Assembly (NCBI GenBank): GCA_910585015.1
Contig: CAJUCT010000004.1
Location: forward strand, 122,423-170,004
Direction of reading: 5' to 3'
DNA length: 47,582 bases
Source: an uncultured Acetatifactor sp.
GTDB lineage: Bacteria; Bacillota; Clostridia; Lachnospirales; Lachnospiraceae
Positions 23,930 through 31,995 of this stretch are shown in pieces. Each line of letters opens with the position of its first letter. The stretch's first letter is position 1. Position numbers and translations under genes: made by a program. The notes under the pieces were generated by a model. The model was not told where the DNA came from. It did no database searches and worked only from the letters and a program-made list of their open reading frames with translations.

Positions 23930-25012
23930 ATGAAGATAATTGCAGTTTTTCATAATAAAGGTGGAGTGGGAAAGTCAACATTATTGTTTCATACCGCTTG
24001 TGCCCTTGCAGAGCAAGGACATAAAATATTAATGATAGATGCAGATCCACAATCGAATTTGTCATTATATGGATTAAGTGATATAGATTTGCAGGCAATT
24101 TGGGAGGACGAGGAGAATGTTATTATTGATGGATTCCCAATTGGAACAAACACATTTAATACAGCCTCAAGTAGTCTGTTAAATTCTCCACGAACGATTC
24201 ATTTTTTATTGAAACCCGTGGAAAGTGGTGTTGATGATTATAATGTATTGCCACCAGCTATACATTTATTCGATAATCTTTCACTTATTCCGGGCAGAAT
24301 AACACTTAGCCAGTTTGAGAGTATATTAGCAGATAGATGGTCTATTTCACCAGATGAAAATGTATTAGCAATTCGTACAATAACTCAATTTAGAACAATA
24401 GCAACAAGATACGCTGAGACATATGGATATGAGTATGTATTTTTTGATGTATCACCGAGTTTAGGGTTGTTGAATCGAGCGATATTAACAACTTGTGATG
24501 CATTTTTTATGCCTGCTACACCTGATTTATTTTCAATGTATGGAATCAGAAACATAGGGCAGTCATTAACAAGGTGGAAGAAATCATATGATTCGATGTA
24601 TAATGCGGTTGGAGTTCAATTAAAGAAATTGTTTGCACCTGATTTTGTAAAGTTTTTAGGATATACTATATATAACGCTAGAGGAAGAAGTGATCAACCT
24701 TTGGGATTGGCAAAAGCACATAGGGACTTTGCAGAGAAGATTCCAGAAGAAATAAAGAAATGGATTCCGAAAGAAAATGTAGCTTTACAAGCAACAAACA
24801 ATATAGAATATTCTATTGGTGGAAATGCGGTTTGGGGTTCTCATAATACCTATCCAGCTATGGCACAAAAGTATAAGTGTCCAATGTGGATGATACCGGG
24901 AAAAGAGTTAGAAAATGAAGATAAGCTAACAGTAACGTCTAATAAAGTGCGTTTTTTAGATACGCAGAAAAGTTACTATAAGTTTTCAAATGATTTAATA
25001 GATAGAATCTAA
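23930..25012 (+). CDS. ParA-family ATPase
   Basis: The 360-aa product has the deviant Walker A KGGVGKST (residues 10-17), the Walker A' region LMIDADPQSN, and a Walker B VFFDVSPSLGLLNRAILTTCD. This is the MinD/ParA/Soj fold. Unusual features are its extra length, with inserts at about 45-110 and a long C-terminal extension (YAMAQKYKCPMWMIPGKELE-like segment and KSYYKFSN), and the absence of a ParB partner. AAATAGGAG precedes the ATG. Its AT-rich coding sequence matches that of the divergent 391-aa gene. It may be a partition protein, or a signalling ATPase of an accessory module. Confidence 0.85.
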   Translation: MKIIAVFHNKGGVGKSTLLFHTACALAEQGHKILMIDADPQSNLSLYGLSDIDLQAIWEDEENVIIDGFPIGTNTFNTASSSLLNSPRTIHFLLKPVESGVDDYNVLPPAIHLFDNLSLIPGRITLSQFESILADRWSISPDENVLAIRTITQFRTIATRYAETYGYEYVFFDVSPSLGLLNRAILTTCDAFFMPATPDLFSMYGIRNIGQSLTRWKKSYDSMYNAVGVQLKKLFAPDFVKFLGYTIYNARGRSDQPLGLAKAHRDFAEKIPEEIKKWIPKENVALQATNNIEYSIGGNAVWGSHNTYPAMAQKYKCPMWMIPGKELENEDKLTVTSNKVRFLDTQKSYYKFSNDLIDRI

Positions 25013-25118
25013 TAAAATTGACCTACTATTAAAAATCTTTTTCTTGGTATATGTAGAGAAAAGTATGTTGTAATTATGCAAATTACATATGTAACATGAT
25101 TAAGTACAACAATTAAAG

Positions 25119-25155
25119 TTATGAGGTATGATGTCTAGAAAATCATACCTCATAA
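25119..25155. terminator. Perfect 14-bp hairpin between convergent genes
   Basis: TTATGAGGTATGAT (25119-25132) and its exact inverse (25142-25155) enclose 9 bases, between the ParA-like gene and the leftward regulator gene. T-runs are weak, so it may also protect mRNA ends. Confidence 0.6.
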
Positions 25156-25163
25156 TAATCCGA

Positions 25164-25877
25164 TTAACCAATATAGGCATATCCGAAATGAAATTGTGAT
25201 TTGGTAATGGCTCTTTTCACACTTCCGTTCCCTTTTCTAAATTTTAACATATCAGCCCTTATGGTATTTTCTTCTTGTAGGTCTGTAAGTTTTATCCAGA
25301 TTTTCCCTGTTTCATCAGTACCAAATTCTTCCGGAATAGTATCGGGATTTCCGGGACATTCAAATTCCTCTCTTTTAGATTCAATATCAGTAATTGTAGC
25401 GGAGTATCGTATTTCGTTGATTCCCATTCCAATGACAAAAAGAATTTTCACAGTTTCCCCGTTGCTGATTGCATTTTTATAAAACTTTATTTTGGCATCT
25501 GCCATTCCAGAGTGTAGGCTTATGGTACTGAACCATGAATAACCATGCTGCTTTACTGCTTTTATATAAGCTTTGACAGTTTCTTCTCCATTTAATTCAT
25601 CACCATTAAGCGTATATGCTGTACCAAGTTTCATAATGATATAGTCATTGATAGGGGTAGTATCTTCTCTTTGCAAAAGAATATCCCGCACATAGTCAAC
25701 GTTCAAGGATTTCTTTTTTAACTCTATATAGAGTTCTTCATCCTGTGCCAGCATATAGGTATCCATCATTTCAGTAAGGGCAGTGGATTTGCTGATTCCT
25801 TTGATTTTTGTAAATTCATCAAAGATAGTTTGTGTTCTTTCGTCTGCATAAATTGATAAATAACCCGGACGTGCCAT
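25164..25877 (-). CDS. Ribbon-helix-helix regulator with a C-terminal sensor-like domain
   Basis: The 237-aa product opens with GYLSIYADERTQTIFDEFTK and ISKSTALTEMMDTYM, the strand-helix-helix layout of ribbon-helix-helix repressors. Residues about 115-210 form a separate domain (YSWFSTISLHSGMADAKIKF, VKILFVIGMGINEIRYSATI, IWIKLTDLQEE), resembling PUA/EVE-like modules found on restriction and regulatory proteins. Two 18-bp direct repeats flank its promoter, as expected for autoregulation. AGAGGAGAACACA precedes the ATG. Confidence 0.65.
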   Translation of the reverse strand: MARPGYLSIYADERTQTIFDEFTKIKGISKSTALTEMMDTYMLAQDEELYIELKKKSLNVDYVRDILLQREDTTPINDYIIMKLGTAYTLNGDELNGEETVKAYIKAVKQHGYSWFSTISLHSGMADAKIKFYKNAISNGETVKILFVIGMGINEIRYSATITDIESKREEFECPGNPDTIPEEFGTDETGKIWIKLTDLQEENTIRADMLKFRKGNGSVKRAITKSQFHFGYAYIG

Positions 25878-25910
25878 AATTGTGTTCTCCTCTCGTTACG
25901 AAAAATTATT

Positions 25911-25991
25911 GTACCGCAAAACTTTATTGACTAACACCACTATATCATATTGAAACTTGCCTGTCAATACAGTGTACCGCAAAACTTTATT
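25911..25991 (-). promoter_or_regulatory. Promoter flanked by 18-bp direct repeats (operator candidate)
   Basis: GTACCGCAAAACTTTATT occurs at 25911-25928 and, exactly, at 25974-25991 (63 bp apart, six helical turns). Between them on the minus strand lie TTGACA (25962-25967) and TATAGT (25939-25944) with a 17-bp spacer. One repeat is upstream of -35 and one downstream of -10. Confidence 0.75.
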
Positions 25992-26169
25992 AAGAAAATG
26001 CTGTTAATATTTATAAACTATACTTATTCATTTTTATCTATTTTGATTTGACGTGAAATTTACCAAAACATTCTGATATTTAATGATATATAATAATTTG
26101 ATACACATATTAACAATTCTGAAGACAACATTTTTATAAAGAATAAAGCTGATAAGGGAGGAATTGGTA

Positions 26170-26388
26170 ATGTATAACACGAATCCATTTTATGTGGCAC
26201 AGAACATGAACAATGAGGAAAGCGCACTGATGACGCCGCCAGAGCTGGCGGTTTATCTGGGCATTGGGAAGAACAGGGCGTATGATTTGTTGAAACAAGG
26301 AACAATCAAGGGATTCCGCATAGGCTCTACATGGAAAGTCAGCAGGGAAGCGGTTGACCAGTACATCAGGGAGCAGTCAGGTATGTAA
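26170..26388 (+). CDS. Excisionase-like DNA-binding protein
   Basis: ATG 26170 has GGGAGG 8 bases upstream. The 72-aa product has a winged-helix (HTH_17, MerR-like) domain: MTPPELAVYLGIGKNRAYDL, LKQGTIKGFRIGSTWKVSRE, AVDQYIREQSG. This is the pattern of excisionase-family proteins that direct tyrosine recombinases, or of small plasmid regulators. It lies 18.6 kb from the integrase, so it may regulate replication or recombination genes downstream instead. Confidence 0.85.
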   Translation: MYNTNPFYVAQNMNNEESALMTPPELAVYLGIGKNRAYDLLKQGTIKGFRIGSTWKVSREAVDQYIREQSGM

Positions 26389-26491
26389 ACGGGAGTCTGT
26401 TATTTCAATCGCATATTATATATGTGCATGGCTGGGGAATTGCCCCAATCCGCTTTGCGGGAACATAAAGGAACGTAAACCAAAGACTGTC

Positions 26492-26519
26492 GTAGGCTTA
26501 ACAGCCTGCGGTATTTTTT
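26492..26519 (+). terminator. Terminator after the excisionase-like gene
   Basis: GTAGGCT (26492-26498) pairs with AGCCTGC (26503-26509) and is followed by GGTATTTTTT. The rest of 26389-26756 contains no gene that I can support; AGGAGAAATGAATT at its end is the ribosome site of the next gene. Confidence 0.65.
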
Positions 26520-26756
26520 GTGCCTTGAAAAATGTATTGGTTGTGGGCGGCATTAGGAAAAGCAGATTTTCACAATCGTATATTATATCCGTGAAGCAGG
26601 ATAGAAAATAAGATATTGACGCAGATTTGATAAGGCAGTATTAAGGATATTTATATCTGCACAGGGAAGGAGGTTACAACAAAATCTGCGGTTAAACAAA
26701 TGTAATGGAAACTATAAAAATTATATCAAATTCAAGAAGAAAAGGAGAAATGAATT

Positions 26757-27689
26757 ATGGCAGCATTAGTAGAAACAATGTTTAGTGTAAGAGAAAAACC
26801 GTGGCATGGACTGGGGGCTATTGTTATGGAAGCACCGACATCAGCGGAGGCGCTCCGTCTGGCAGGGCTGGACTGGAACGTGGTGCAGGAGCCGATTTAT
26901 ACGGATTTCAACGAACCGATTGAGGGCTACAAGGCAAATGTGCGGGATTCTGACAGAAAGGTGCTGGGCGTGGTATCTGACCGTTACAAGGTGGTGCAGA
27001 ATACGGATGCGTTCAGCTTTACGGATGAACTGCTTGGAAAAGGCGTCCGCTATGAAACTGCCGGATCACTGCAGGAGGGGAAGAAAGTCTGGCTGCTTGC
27101 AAGGCTTCCGAGGGAATACATCATTGCGGGGGAACGGATCAGCCCCTATCTTGTATTCAGCAATACACATGACGGCTCCGGTTCTGTAAAGGTAGCCATT
27201 ACCCCGGTAAGGGTGGTGTGCAACAATACCCTGAATCTGGCATTGAACACAGCTAAGAGAAGTTTCAGCATGATCCACACAGGCAACATTCAGGACAAGA
27301 TACAGGAGGCGAAGGACACGCTTTTCATGGCGGAAGAATACATGGACTGCCTCGGTATCGAGTTTGAACAGCTCCGCAGACAGAAAATGACGGACGAACA
27401 GGTGAAAGAGTATATTGAGCTGCTCCTTCCAATGGAGAAAGAGCCTACGCCGATACAGCAGAAGAATATTATCCGGCTCCGTAAGGATATGGAGAAGCGG
27501 TATTATGACGCCCCTGATCTGCAGAAGGTGGGAAACAATGCGTACCGCTTCATCAATGCAGTATCTGATTTTGCGACACACAGCAATCCGCTCCGCAGGA
27601 CAGCGAATTACAATGAAAACCTGTTTGCCCGTACCGTTGACGGCAATCCGCTTATCGACAAGGCATACCAGCTTGTAAAGGCTGCTTAA
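26757..27689 (+). CDS. DUF932 / TIGR03299 phage-plasmid-like protein
   Basis: The 310-aa product has the hallmark start ETMFSVREKPWHGLG and the central segments VLGVVSDRYKVVQNTDAFSF, VWLLARLPREY, and TPVRVVCNNTLNLALNTAKR of the DUF932 (TIGR03299) family. These proteins are widespread on plasmids, phages and ICEs, usually near recombination genes as here, and their function is not established. AGGAGAAA precedes the ATG. Codon use is GC-richer than the AT-rich cargo at 22.4-25 kb. Confidence 0.9.
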   Translation: MAALVETMFSVREKPWHGLGAIVMEAPTSAEALRLAGLDWNVVQEPIYTDFNEPIEGYKANVRDSDRKVLGVVSDRYKVVQNTDAFSFTDELLGKGVRYETAGSLQEGKKVWLLARLPREYIIAGERISPYLVFSNTHDGSGSVKVAITPVRVVCNNTLNLALNTAKRSFSMIHTGNIQDKIQEAKDTLFMAEEYMDCLGIEFEQLRRQKMTDEQVKEYIELLLPMEKEPTPIQQKNIIRLRKDMEKRYYDAPDLQKVGNNAYRFINAVSDFATHSNPLRRTANYNENLFARTVDGNPLIDKAYQLVKAA

Positions 27690-27923
27690 AACTGTGCCGG
27701 TAAGCTTTGGATAATTTCAAGATGGGGAGGTGGTGTCTGCTATGGATAATGGGGCTTTCCGTCTTGGGTTTTCTGCAGAAAGGTAATGTGTGTATTTGGG
27801 ATTTAAAATGATTCTTTTGGTCTTATGGTCACAGTCAGGGAAATTGTATATCACGAAACGGAATCTGAAAATACATATATGCTGTAAAGCAGAAAGCCTT
27901 GGATTGGAAAGCGGTTGTAAGTA

Positions 27924-28052
27924 ATGAAAAAAGTGAATCATAACAGTAAATGGGATGGCAGGGATTGTTTTAATCTTAGCCATCCTTATTATTTGTGTCT
28001 TTGCAGGAAAGGAGATACTGTGAAAAATAAATTTTTCACAGGGCAAATTTGA
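27924..28052 (+). CDS. Possible 42-aa small protein
   Basis: A short frame (MKKVNHNSKWDGRDCFNLSH, then PYYLCLCRKG) with a weak GAAAGCGG site upstream. It runs through the first hairpin element at 28018, which argues against strong translation of its end. The rest of the gap 27690-28093 has no other gene. It may be non-coding. Confidence 0.25.
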   Translation: MKKVNHNSKWDGRDCFNLSHPYYLCLCRKGDTVKNKFFTGQI

Positions 28053-28074
28053 GCTTGCGCCCAAATTCGCTGCA
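28018..28074 (+). repeat. Double-hairpin element, copy 1
   Basis: 28018-28041 is a 24-base palindrome (11-bp arms CTGTGAAAAAT, centre AA), followed by a second hairpin made of GGCAAATTTGAGC and GCCCAAATTCGC. The palindrome recurs exactly at 29034-29057. It stands 20 bases before the YqaJ start. Confidence 0.8.
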
Positions 28075-28093
28075 TAAAGAATGGAGGATTTAT

Positions 28094-29023
28094 ATGTTTG
28101 AGAAAATATCGTTGGCAGGAGTTAATAATATGGAATGGCTGCGTTTAAGAAAGGCGGGGATTGGCGGTTCTGATGCAGGGGCAATCTGCGGTGTGAATCC
28201 GTACAGCAGCGCCATGAAAGTATTCCATGACAAAACGAGCGAGGAAGTGGAGGAACAGGACAACGAGGCTATCCGTATCGGTCACGATCTGGAAGATTAT
28301 GTTGCGCAGCGGTTCATGGAGGCGACAGGGTTAAAGGTCAGAAAGTCCAATTTCATGTACCGGAGTAAGGAGCATCCGTTTATGATTGCAGATGTTGACC
28401 GTCTGGTTGTTGGTGAGGATGCAGGACTGGAATGTAAGACGGCGAGCGCCTATAATGCGGATAAGTGGGCAGACGGGAATATTCCGCTTCATTATGTCAT
28501 GCAGTGTTATCATTACATGGCGGTTACAGGAAAGCGCACATGGTACATTGCGGCGGTTATTTTAGGCAGGGAATTTACATACCGCAAGTTAGGGTGGGAT
28601 AATGAACTGATAAGCCGTCTGATTGGAATAGAAGAAGATTTCTGGAATAACCATGTTGTTCCGGGAAAAATCCCACCGCCGGACGGGAGCGAAGCCTGTG
28701 ATGAAGTAATCGAGCAGTATTTCCATACAGCTAAAAAAGCGAGTGCCATTAAACTTGTTGGGTTTGATGAAAAGTTAAACAGGCGTGAGGAAATACTCGG
28801 CTTTATCGCGGAACTGCAGGCGGAACAGAAACAGATTGAGCAGGAAGTGAAGCTGTTCATGGGTGATAACCAGTATGCGACCAGCGACCATTACCGTGTA
28901 TCATGGGGCAATATTGATTCCATAAGGCTTGATTCACAGCGCATTAAAACAGAGAAGCCGGAAATCTATGCGGACTATGGAAAGGCGTCACATTACAGGC
29001 GGTTTGAAGTAAAGGCGGCGTAA
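28094..29023 (+). CDS. YqaJ-family viral recombinase nuclease
   Basis: The 309-aa product starts at ATG 28094 (ATGGAGG upstream). It has the lambda-exonuclease-like PD-(D/E)XK motifs: RKAGIGGSDAGAICGVNPYS (22-38), Glu67 in LEDYVAQRF, Asp100/Asp102 in IADVDRL, and Glu113-Cys-Lys115 in LECKT, followed by the Gln-Tyr helix YVMQCYHYMAVTG. YqaJ enzymes chew one DNA strand to expose single strands for a partner annealing protein. The Rad52-like gene two genes downstream is the obvious partner. Confidence 0.9.
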   Translation: MFEKISLAGVNNMEWLRLRKAGIGGSDAGAICGVNPYSSAMKVFHDKTSEEVEEQDNEAIRIGHDLEDYVAQRFMEATGLKVRKSNFMYRSKEHPFMIADVDRLVVGEDAGLECKTASAYNADKWADGNIPLHYVMQCYHYMAVTGKRTWYIAAVILGREFTYRKLGWDNELISRLIGIEEDFWNNHVVPGKIPPPDGSEACDEVIEQYFHTAKKASAIKLVGFDEKLNRREEILGFIAELQAEQKQIEQEVKLFMGDNQYATSDHYRVSWGNIDSIRLDSQRIKTEKPEIYADYGKASHYRRFEVKAA

Positions 29024-29033
29024 GAAGGCTGTA

Positions 29034-29090
29034 CTGTGAAAAATAAATTTTTCACAGGCGAATTTGTGCCTGCGGCTCAAATGTCGCAGG
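29034..29090 (+). repeat. Double-hairpin element, copy 2
   Basis: The 24-base palindrome of 28018-28041 recurs exactly at 29034-29057. It is followed by a related second hairpin (GGCGAATTTGTGCCTGCGG, then CTCAAATGTCGC). Both copies sit just upstream of a gene. Confidence 0.8.
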
Positions 29091-29103
29091 CTGTGAGAAA
29101 GGC

Positions 29104-29490
29104 ATGGTTATTTCTATGGATTTAAAGGAACTGAAAGATTTATTGTTGAAGCGTCTGCATATAGAATTGCAGCTTTTTAAAGATTCCATTCTCCGGCAGT
29201 CGAAAGAGGAAATTTATAAATCTTCATATAAAATTGAAGTATTTGTTAATTCCTATGAAATACTGCTGGAGGATATGGAGAAACTGGACGAGGACACGGT
29301 GCGGGGGCTGCTTTATCAGAACTTTGGTATATTGGATTTTTTATATCAGGAATGGCTTACCAGAGAGGATTGTGTTTTTGATGAATTGAAAGCTTATATC
29401 AGCGGCGAGCTGGGGATAATTGCAAAGATAAACGCTCCGGCTTGCGGAAAGGAGGGCGCAGATGGAACAGAATTTAATAAGGCTGCTTAA
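29104..29490 (+). CDS. DUF3848-like protein
   Basis: The 128-aa product is helical: LKDLLLKRLHIELQLFKDSI, YKIEVFVNSYEILLEDMEKL, and LYQNFGILDFLYQEWLTRED, a layout like DUF3848 proteins of Clostridia. ATG 29116 is an alternative start. Function unknown. The last 29 bases overlap the Rad52-like gene, so they are translated together. Confidence 0.65.
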   Translation: MVISMDLKELKDLLLKRLHIELQLFKDSILRQSKEEIYKSSYKIEVFVNSYEILLEDMEKLDEDTVRGLLYQNFGILDFLYQEWLTREDCVFDELKAYISGELGIIAKINAPACGKEGADGTEFNKAA

Positions 29491-30232
29491 AGCGAATGAG
29501 ATTGAGTGCCGGATAGCGGTCATCAAAGAGAACGGTCTGAGTTTACTTCTTTATAAGGATGCGAGAGTAGACCAGCGCATCCTTGATGAAACATTCGGTG
29601 CGTTCGGCTGGAAGCGGAGCCATCAGTGCATAGATGGGAATCTTTATTGTACGGTAGAAATCTATGATAAAGAATCCGGCGTATGGGTGTCAAAGCAGGA
29701 TGTAGGCACTACCGGATATACGGAAAAAGAGAAATCGCAGGCTTCAGACAGTTTTAAGAGGGCTTGCTTTAACTGGGGGATTGGGCGTGAATTGTATTCC
29801 GCGCCTTTTATCTGGATTCCGACAGGAAAGGCAGCGATACAGGCAAAAGCAGGGCAGAATGGAGAGATGCGTTATTACTGTAATGACCGTTTTTCTGTCT
29901 ATTCCATTCAGTATAACGAGGACAGGGAAATCAATGCCCTTGTGATTGTAAACGATAAGGGGCAGCCTGTTTATGAACTGAAAGCGAAAGCTGCGGCAGA
30001 AAACACCAATAAAGGGAAACAGGCATCAAAGCCAGCGGAAAAAGGGCAGAAAAGGAACGGCATTTCCAAAGAACAGATGACTTCCTTACAGGCAGAGCTT
30101 GACAGGACGGGCGTGGCAATGGAAACGGTTCAGAGCCGCTATAAGATACAGACGCCGGAAACAATGAACGAGGACACTTATAACAAAGTGATGCTTGCCT
30201 TATCAAGAACAAAATCTGTAAAGGCAGCGTAG
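29462..30232 (+). CDS. Rad52/Rad22-like single-strand annealing protein
   Basis: The 256-aa product shows the conserved stretches of phage and plasmid Rad52-like annealing proteins: FGWKRSHQCIDGNLYCTVEI, VSKQDVGTTGYTEKEKSQAS, and DSFKRACFNWGIGRELYSAP. The C-terminal tail after 185 is basic and probably disordered. It should anneal complementary single strands produced by the YqaJ nuclease, letting the element recombine or circularise. GGAGGGCGCAG precedes the ATG. Confidence 0.75.
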   Translation: MEQNLIRLLKANEIECRIAVIKENGLSLLLYKDARVDQRILDETFGAFGWKRSHQCIDGNLYCTVEIYDKESGVWVSKQDVGTTGYTEKEKSQASDSFKRACFNWGIGRELYSAPFIWIPTGKAAIQAKAGQNGEMRYYCNDRFSVYSIQYNEDREINALVIVNDKGQPVYELKAKAAAENTNKGKQASKPAEKGQKRNGISKEQMTSLQAELDRTGVAMETVQSRYKIQTPETMNEDTYNKVMLALSRTKSVKAA

Positions 30233-30248
30233 CAGGAGGAAAGGTAAT

Positions 30249-31163
30249 ATGATGCAGTTGGAGGAATTTGCAAATGCTGTGTTGGCAGCGGTGAGGGAAA
30301 AAGCGGACGGTGCATTCAGCGCATGGCTGACCAGAAACACAAAGAACAATGGTGTGAAGATGGTTGGAATTTCCACAGTCAGCCCGGAGAATAATGGCGG
30401 TCCATGTGTAAACCTGAACAGCTATTACAAGGAATACAGAAACGGACGTTTGGAAAGTGGCGAGGCTGCTGAAATTGTATATCGTCAGCTCATGGAACAC
30501 AGGGACGATTTGCAGGACATCAATACGGCTGATTTTCTGCAGTGGGATGTGATTAAAAATCACATTTATGCAAAGTTAGTCAATGCGGAAATGAACAGGG
30601 AGGTTCTTAAAATCATTCCGCACAGGCATCTTTTGGATTTGGCGGTAGCCTATTACATAAAAGTTGACGGAAATGCAGAGGTTGGGGAAATGCTGTCAAT
30701 CCTGATCCAGAATAATTATATGGAGATGTGGGGACAGGATGAAGAAAACCTGTACCAGATGGCAGTTACAAATATGCGTTCAGATGGAGAGCCACATTTT
30801 ATGGATATGGAAACTCTGCTTTGCGGTGTCATGCCGGATGGGATAAACCTCTCTGAATGTGAAGAAACAGCGGGCGTGAAAATGTATGTCCTTACAAATG
30901 GAAAAAGGACTTTCGGGGCTGCTGAACTTTTGGATGCCGATACCCTGCGGGGAATCAGTGAGAAACTTGCGGATGATTTTATCGTGCTTCCAAGCTCGGT
31001 ACATGAAACGCTTATTATCCCATCAGACAATGCGCCGGAATATACGGAGCTTGCAGACATGGTATGCGAGGTAAACGCAACTCAGGTAGATACAGAGGAT
31101 CGGCTTTCGGATCATGTTTACAGGTATGACAGAAATGAGGGCATACTAAAGATAGCGGCGTGA
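30249..31163 (+). CDS. DUF5688-family protein
   Basis: The 304-aa product has the family's pattern of an N-terminal helical region, then NGVKMVGISTVSPENNGGPC, VNLNSYYKEYRNGR, and later MYVLTNGKRTFGAAELLD and FIVLPSSVHETLIIPSDNA. DUF5688 is common in Lachnospiraceae and Ruminococcaceae accessory DNA and has no known function. AGGAGGAAAGG precedes the ATG. It closes the recombination block begun at 26.7 kb. Confidence 0.75.
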   Translation: MMQLEEFANAVLAAVREKADGAFSAWLTRNTKNNGVKMVGISTVSPENNGGPCVNLNSYYKEYRNGRLESGEAAEIVYRQLMEHRDDLQDINTADFLQWDVIKNHIYAKLVNAEMNREVLKIIPHRHLLDLAVAYYIKVDGNAEVGEMLSILIQNNYMEMWGQDEENLYQMAVTNMRSDGEPHFMDMETLLCGVMPDGINLSECEETAGVKMYVLTNGKRTFGAAELLDADTLRGISEKLADDFIVLPSSVHETLIIPSDNAPEYTELADMVCEVNATQVDTEDRLSDHVYRYDRNEGILKIAA

Positions 31164-31190
31164 CAGTTGGCTTTATTATCGGTAAGTGGT

Positions 31191-31231
31191 CGGACTGAAA
31201 AAGTCCGGCTGCTCTGCCGGAATGTTTTTTT
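31191..31231 (+). terminator. Terminator with a competing upstream hairpin
   Basis: CCGGC (31205-31209)/GCCGG (31216-31220) plus AATGTTTTTTT forms the terminator. CGGACT (31191-31196) pairs with AGTCCG (31202-31207), which shares three bases with the terminator's left arm, so the two hairpins exclude each other. Confidence 0.6.
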
Positions 31232-31240
31232 GAGGTGGCA

Positions 31241-31331
31241 AATCTGACGTTGTAAAAAAAGTGGTAAAATCTAACTGGATTTTATGAAAATCCGGTGATA
31301 TGGCGGTGCTACTTCTAGCGAACGTCAGATT
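31241..31331 (+). ncRNA. Candidate structured leader or small RNA
   Basis: AATCTGACGTT (31241-31251) pairs with AACGTCAGATT (31321-31331), enclosing 69 bases that contain GGATTTT-ATG-AAAATCC. It stops about 12 bases before the ribosome site of the next gene, so it could be a cis-acting leader. Confidence 0.35.
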
Positions 31332-31361
31332 TACACAAAATATTTTACAGGAGGTGTTTGT

Positions 31362-31772
31362 ATGGCTTATGAATGGTCAAAAATGAAAGTTATCGAATGG
31401 GAGGAGGTGACTGCGCTCCACAATGCAGGAAAACTGGCAGGGTATTTTATGCTCTATCCTGAAAATAATACGGAGAGCCAGATAGAAAAGGATTACGACT
31501 GGGGTGAAATACAGCGGCATTACGCCAATGGCGGTATGTTCGGCAGAGAAGCGAATACGGCTTCTGATGAAGATTTTGTATCGGGGCGGCTTGTTAAGAG
31601 AGCTGCCAAGAGAATACACAATGCCGGGGGAGGTGATGCGGAAGATGATTACAGCCGGGGATATGACGAGGCGATTGAACTTGCGCTGAATATCCTGCTG
31701 GAAGAAACAGGGTATGGATTGGAGGATATTCTTGAATATGCGGAAGATAAGGAGGATGAAGATTGTGAATGA
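31362..31772 (+). CDS. Unknown 136-aa acidic protein
   Basis: ATG 31362 has CAGGAGGTG upstream. The product is acidic with a short N-terminal domain (IEWEEVTALHNAGKLAGYFM, LYPENNTESQ) and a helical end (YDEAIELALNILLEETGYGL, EDILEYAEDKEDED). No family recognised; acidic helical proteins of this size on mobile DNA sometimes mimic DNA, which is only a thought here. Confidence 0.65.
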   Translation: MAYEWSKMKVIEWEEVTALHNAGKLAGYFMLYPENNTESQIEKDYDWGEIQRHYANGGMFGREANTASDEDFVSGRLVKRAAKRIHNAGGGDAEDDYSRGYDEAIELALNILLEETGYGLEDILEYAEDKEDEDCE

Positions 31773-31995
31773 ATATGATGCTGGATATTGGAAACATGGG
31801 GTGAATGTAACCGTAGGGCAGTTCTGCAGTTATCTGAAAGAGCATATTCCCCCTGATGCAGTATTTCATGTGTGTGGTGACAGCCAGCTATATCTGCATT
31901 TTTCGCCGGAGGGAAATGCGTTTTCGGTAGACCATGATTCCCTGTCCGACCTGCCGGAATATGAAAACTGCGAAGCCGGAGAACTGGCGGCATGA
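31765..31995 (+). CDS. Unknown 76-aa protein
   Basis: GTG 31765 is preferred because GGAGG lies 9 bases upstream; an ATG at 31756 is too close to it. The product (NEYDAGYWKHGVNVTVGQFC, SYLKEHIPPDAVFHVCGDSQ) is mixed and ends acidic. It overlaps both neighbours, with a 4-base ATGA overlap into the recombinase gene. Confidence 0.55.
   Translation: MNEYDAGYWKHGVNVTVGQFCSYLKEHIPPDAVFHVCGDSQLYLHFSPEGNAFSVDHDSLSDLPEYENCEAGELAA

Noticed and set aside
26354..26611. 85-aa frame after the excisionase-like gene
   Set aside because: It contains the terminator hairpin and T-run at 26492-26519 and has no ribosome site.
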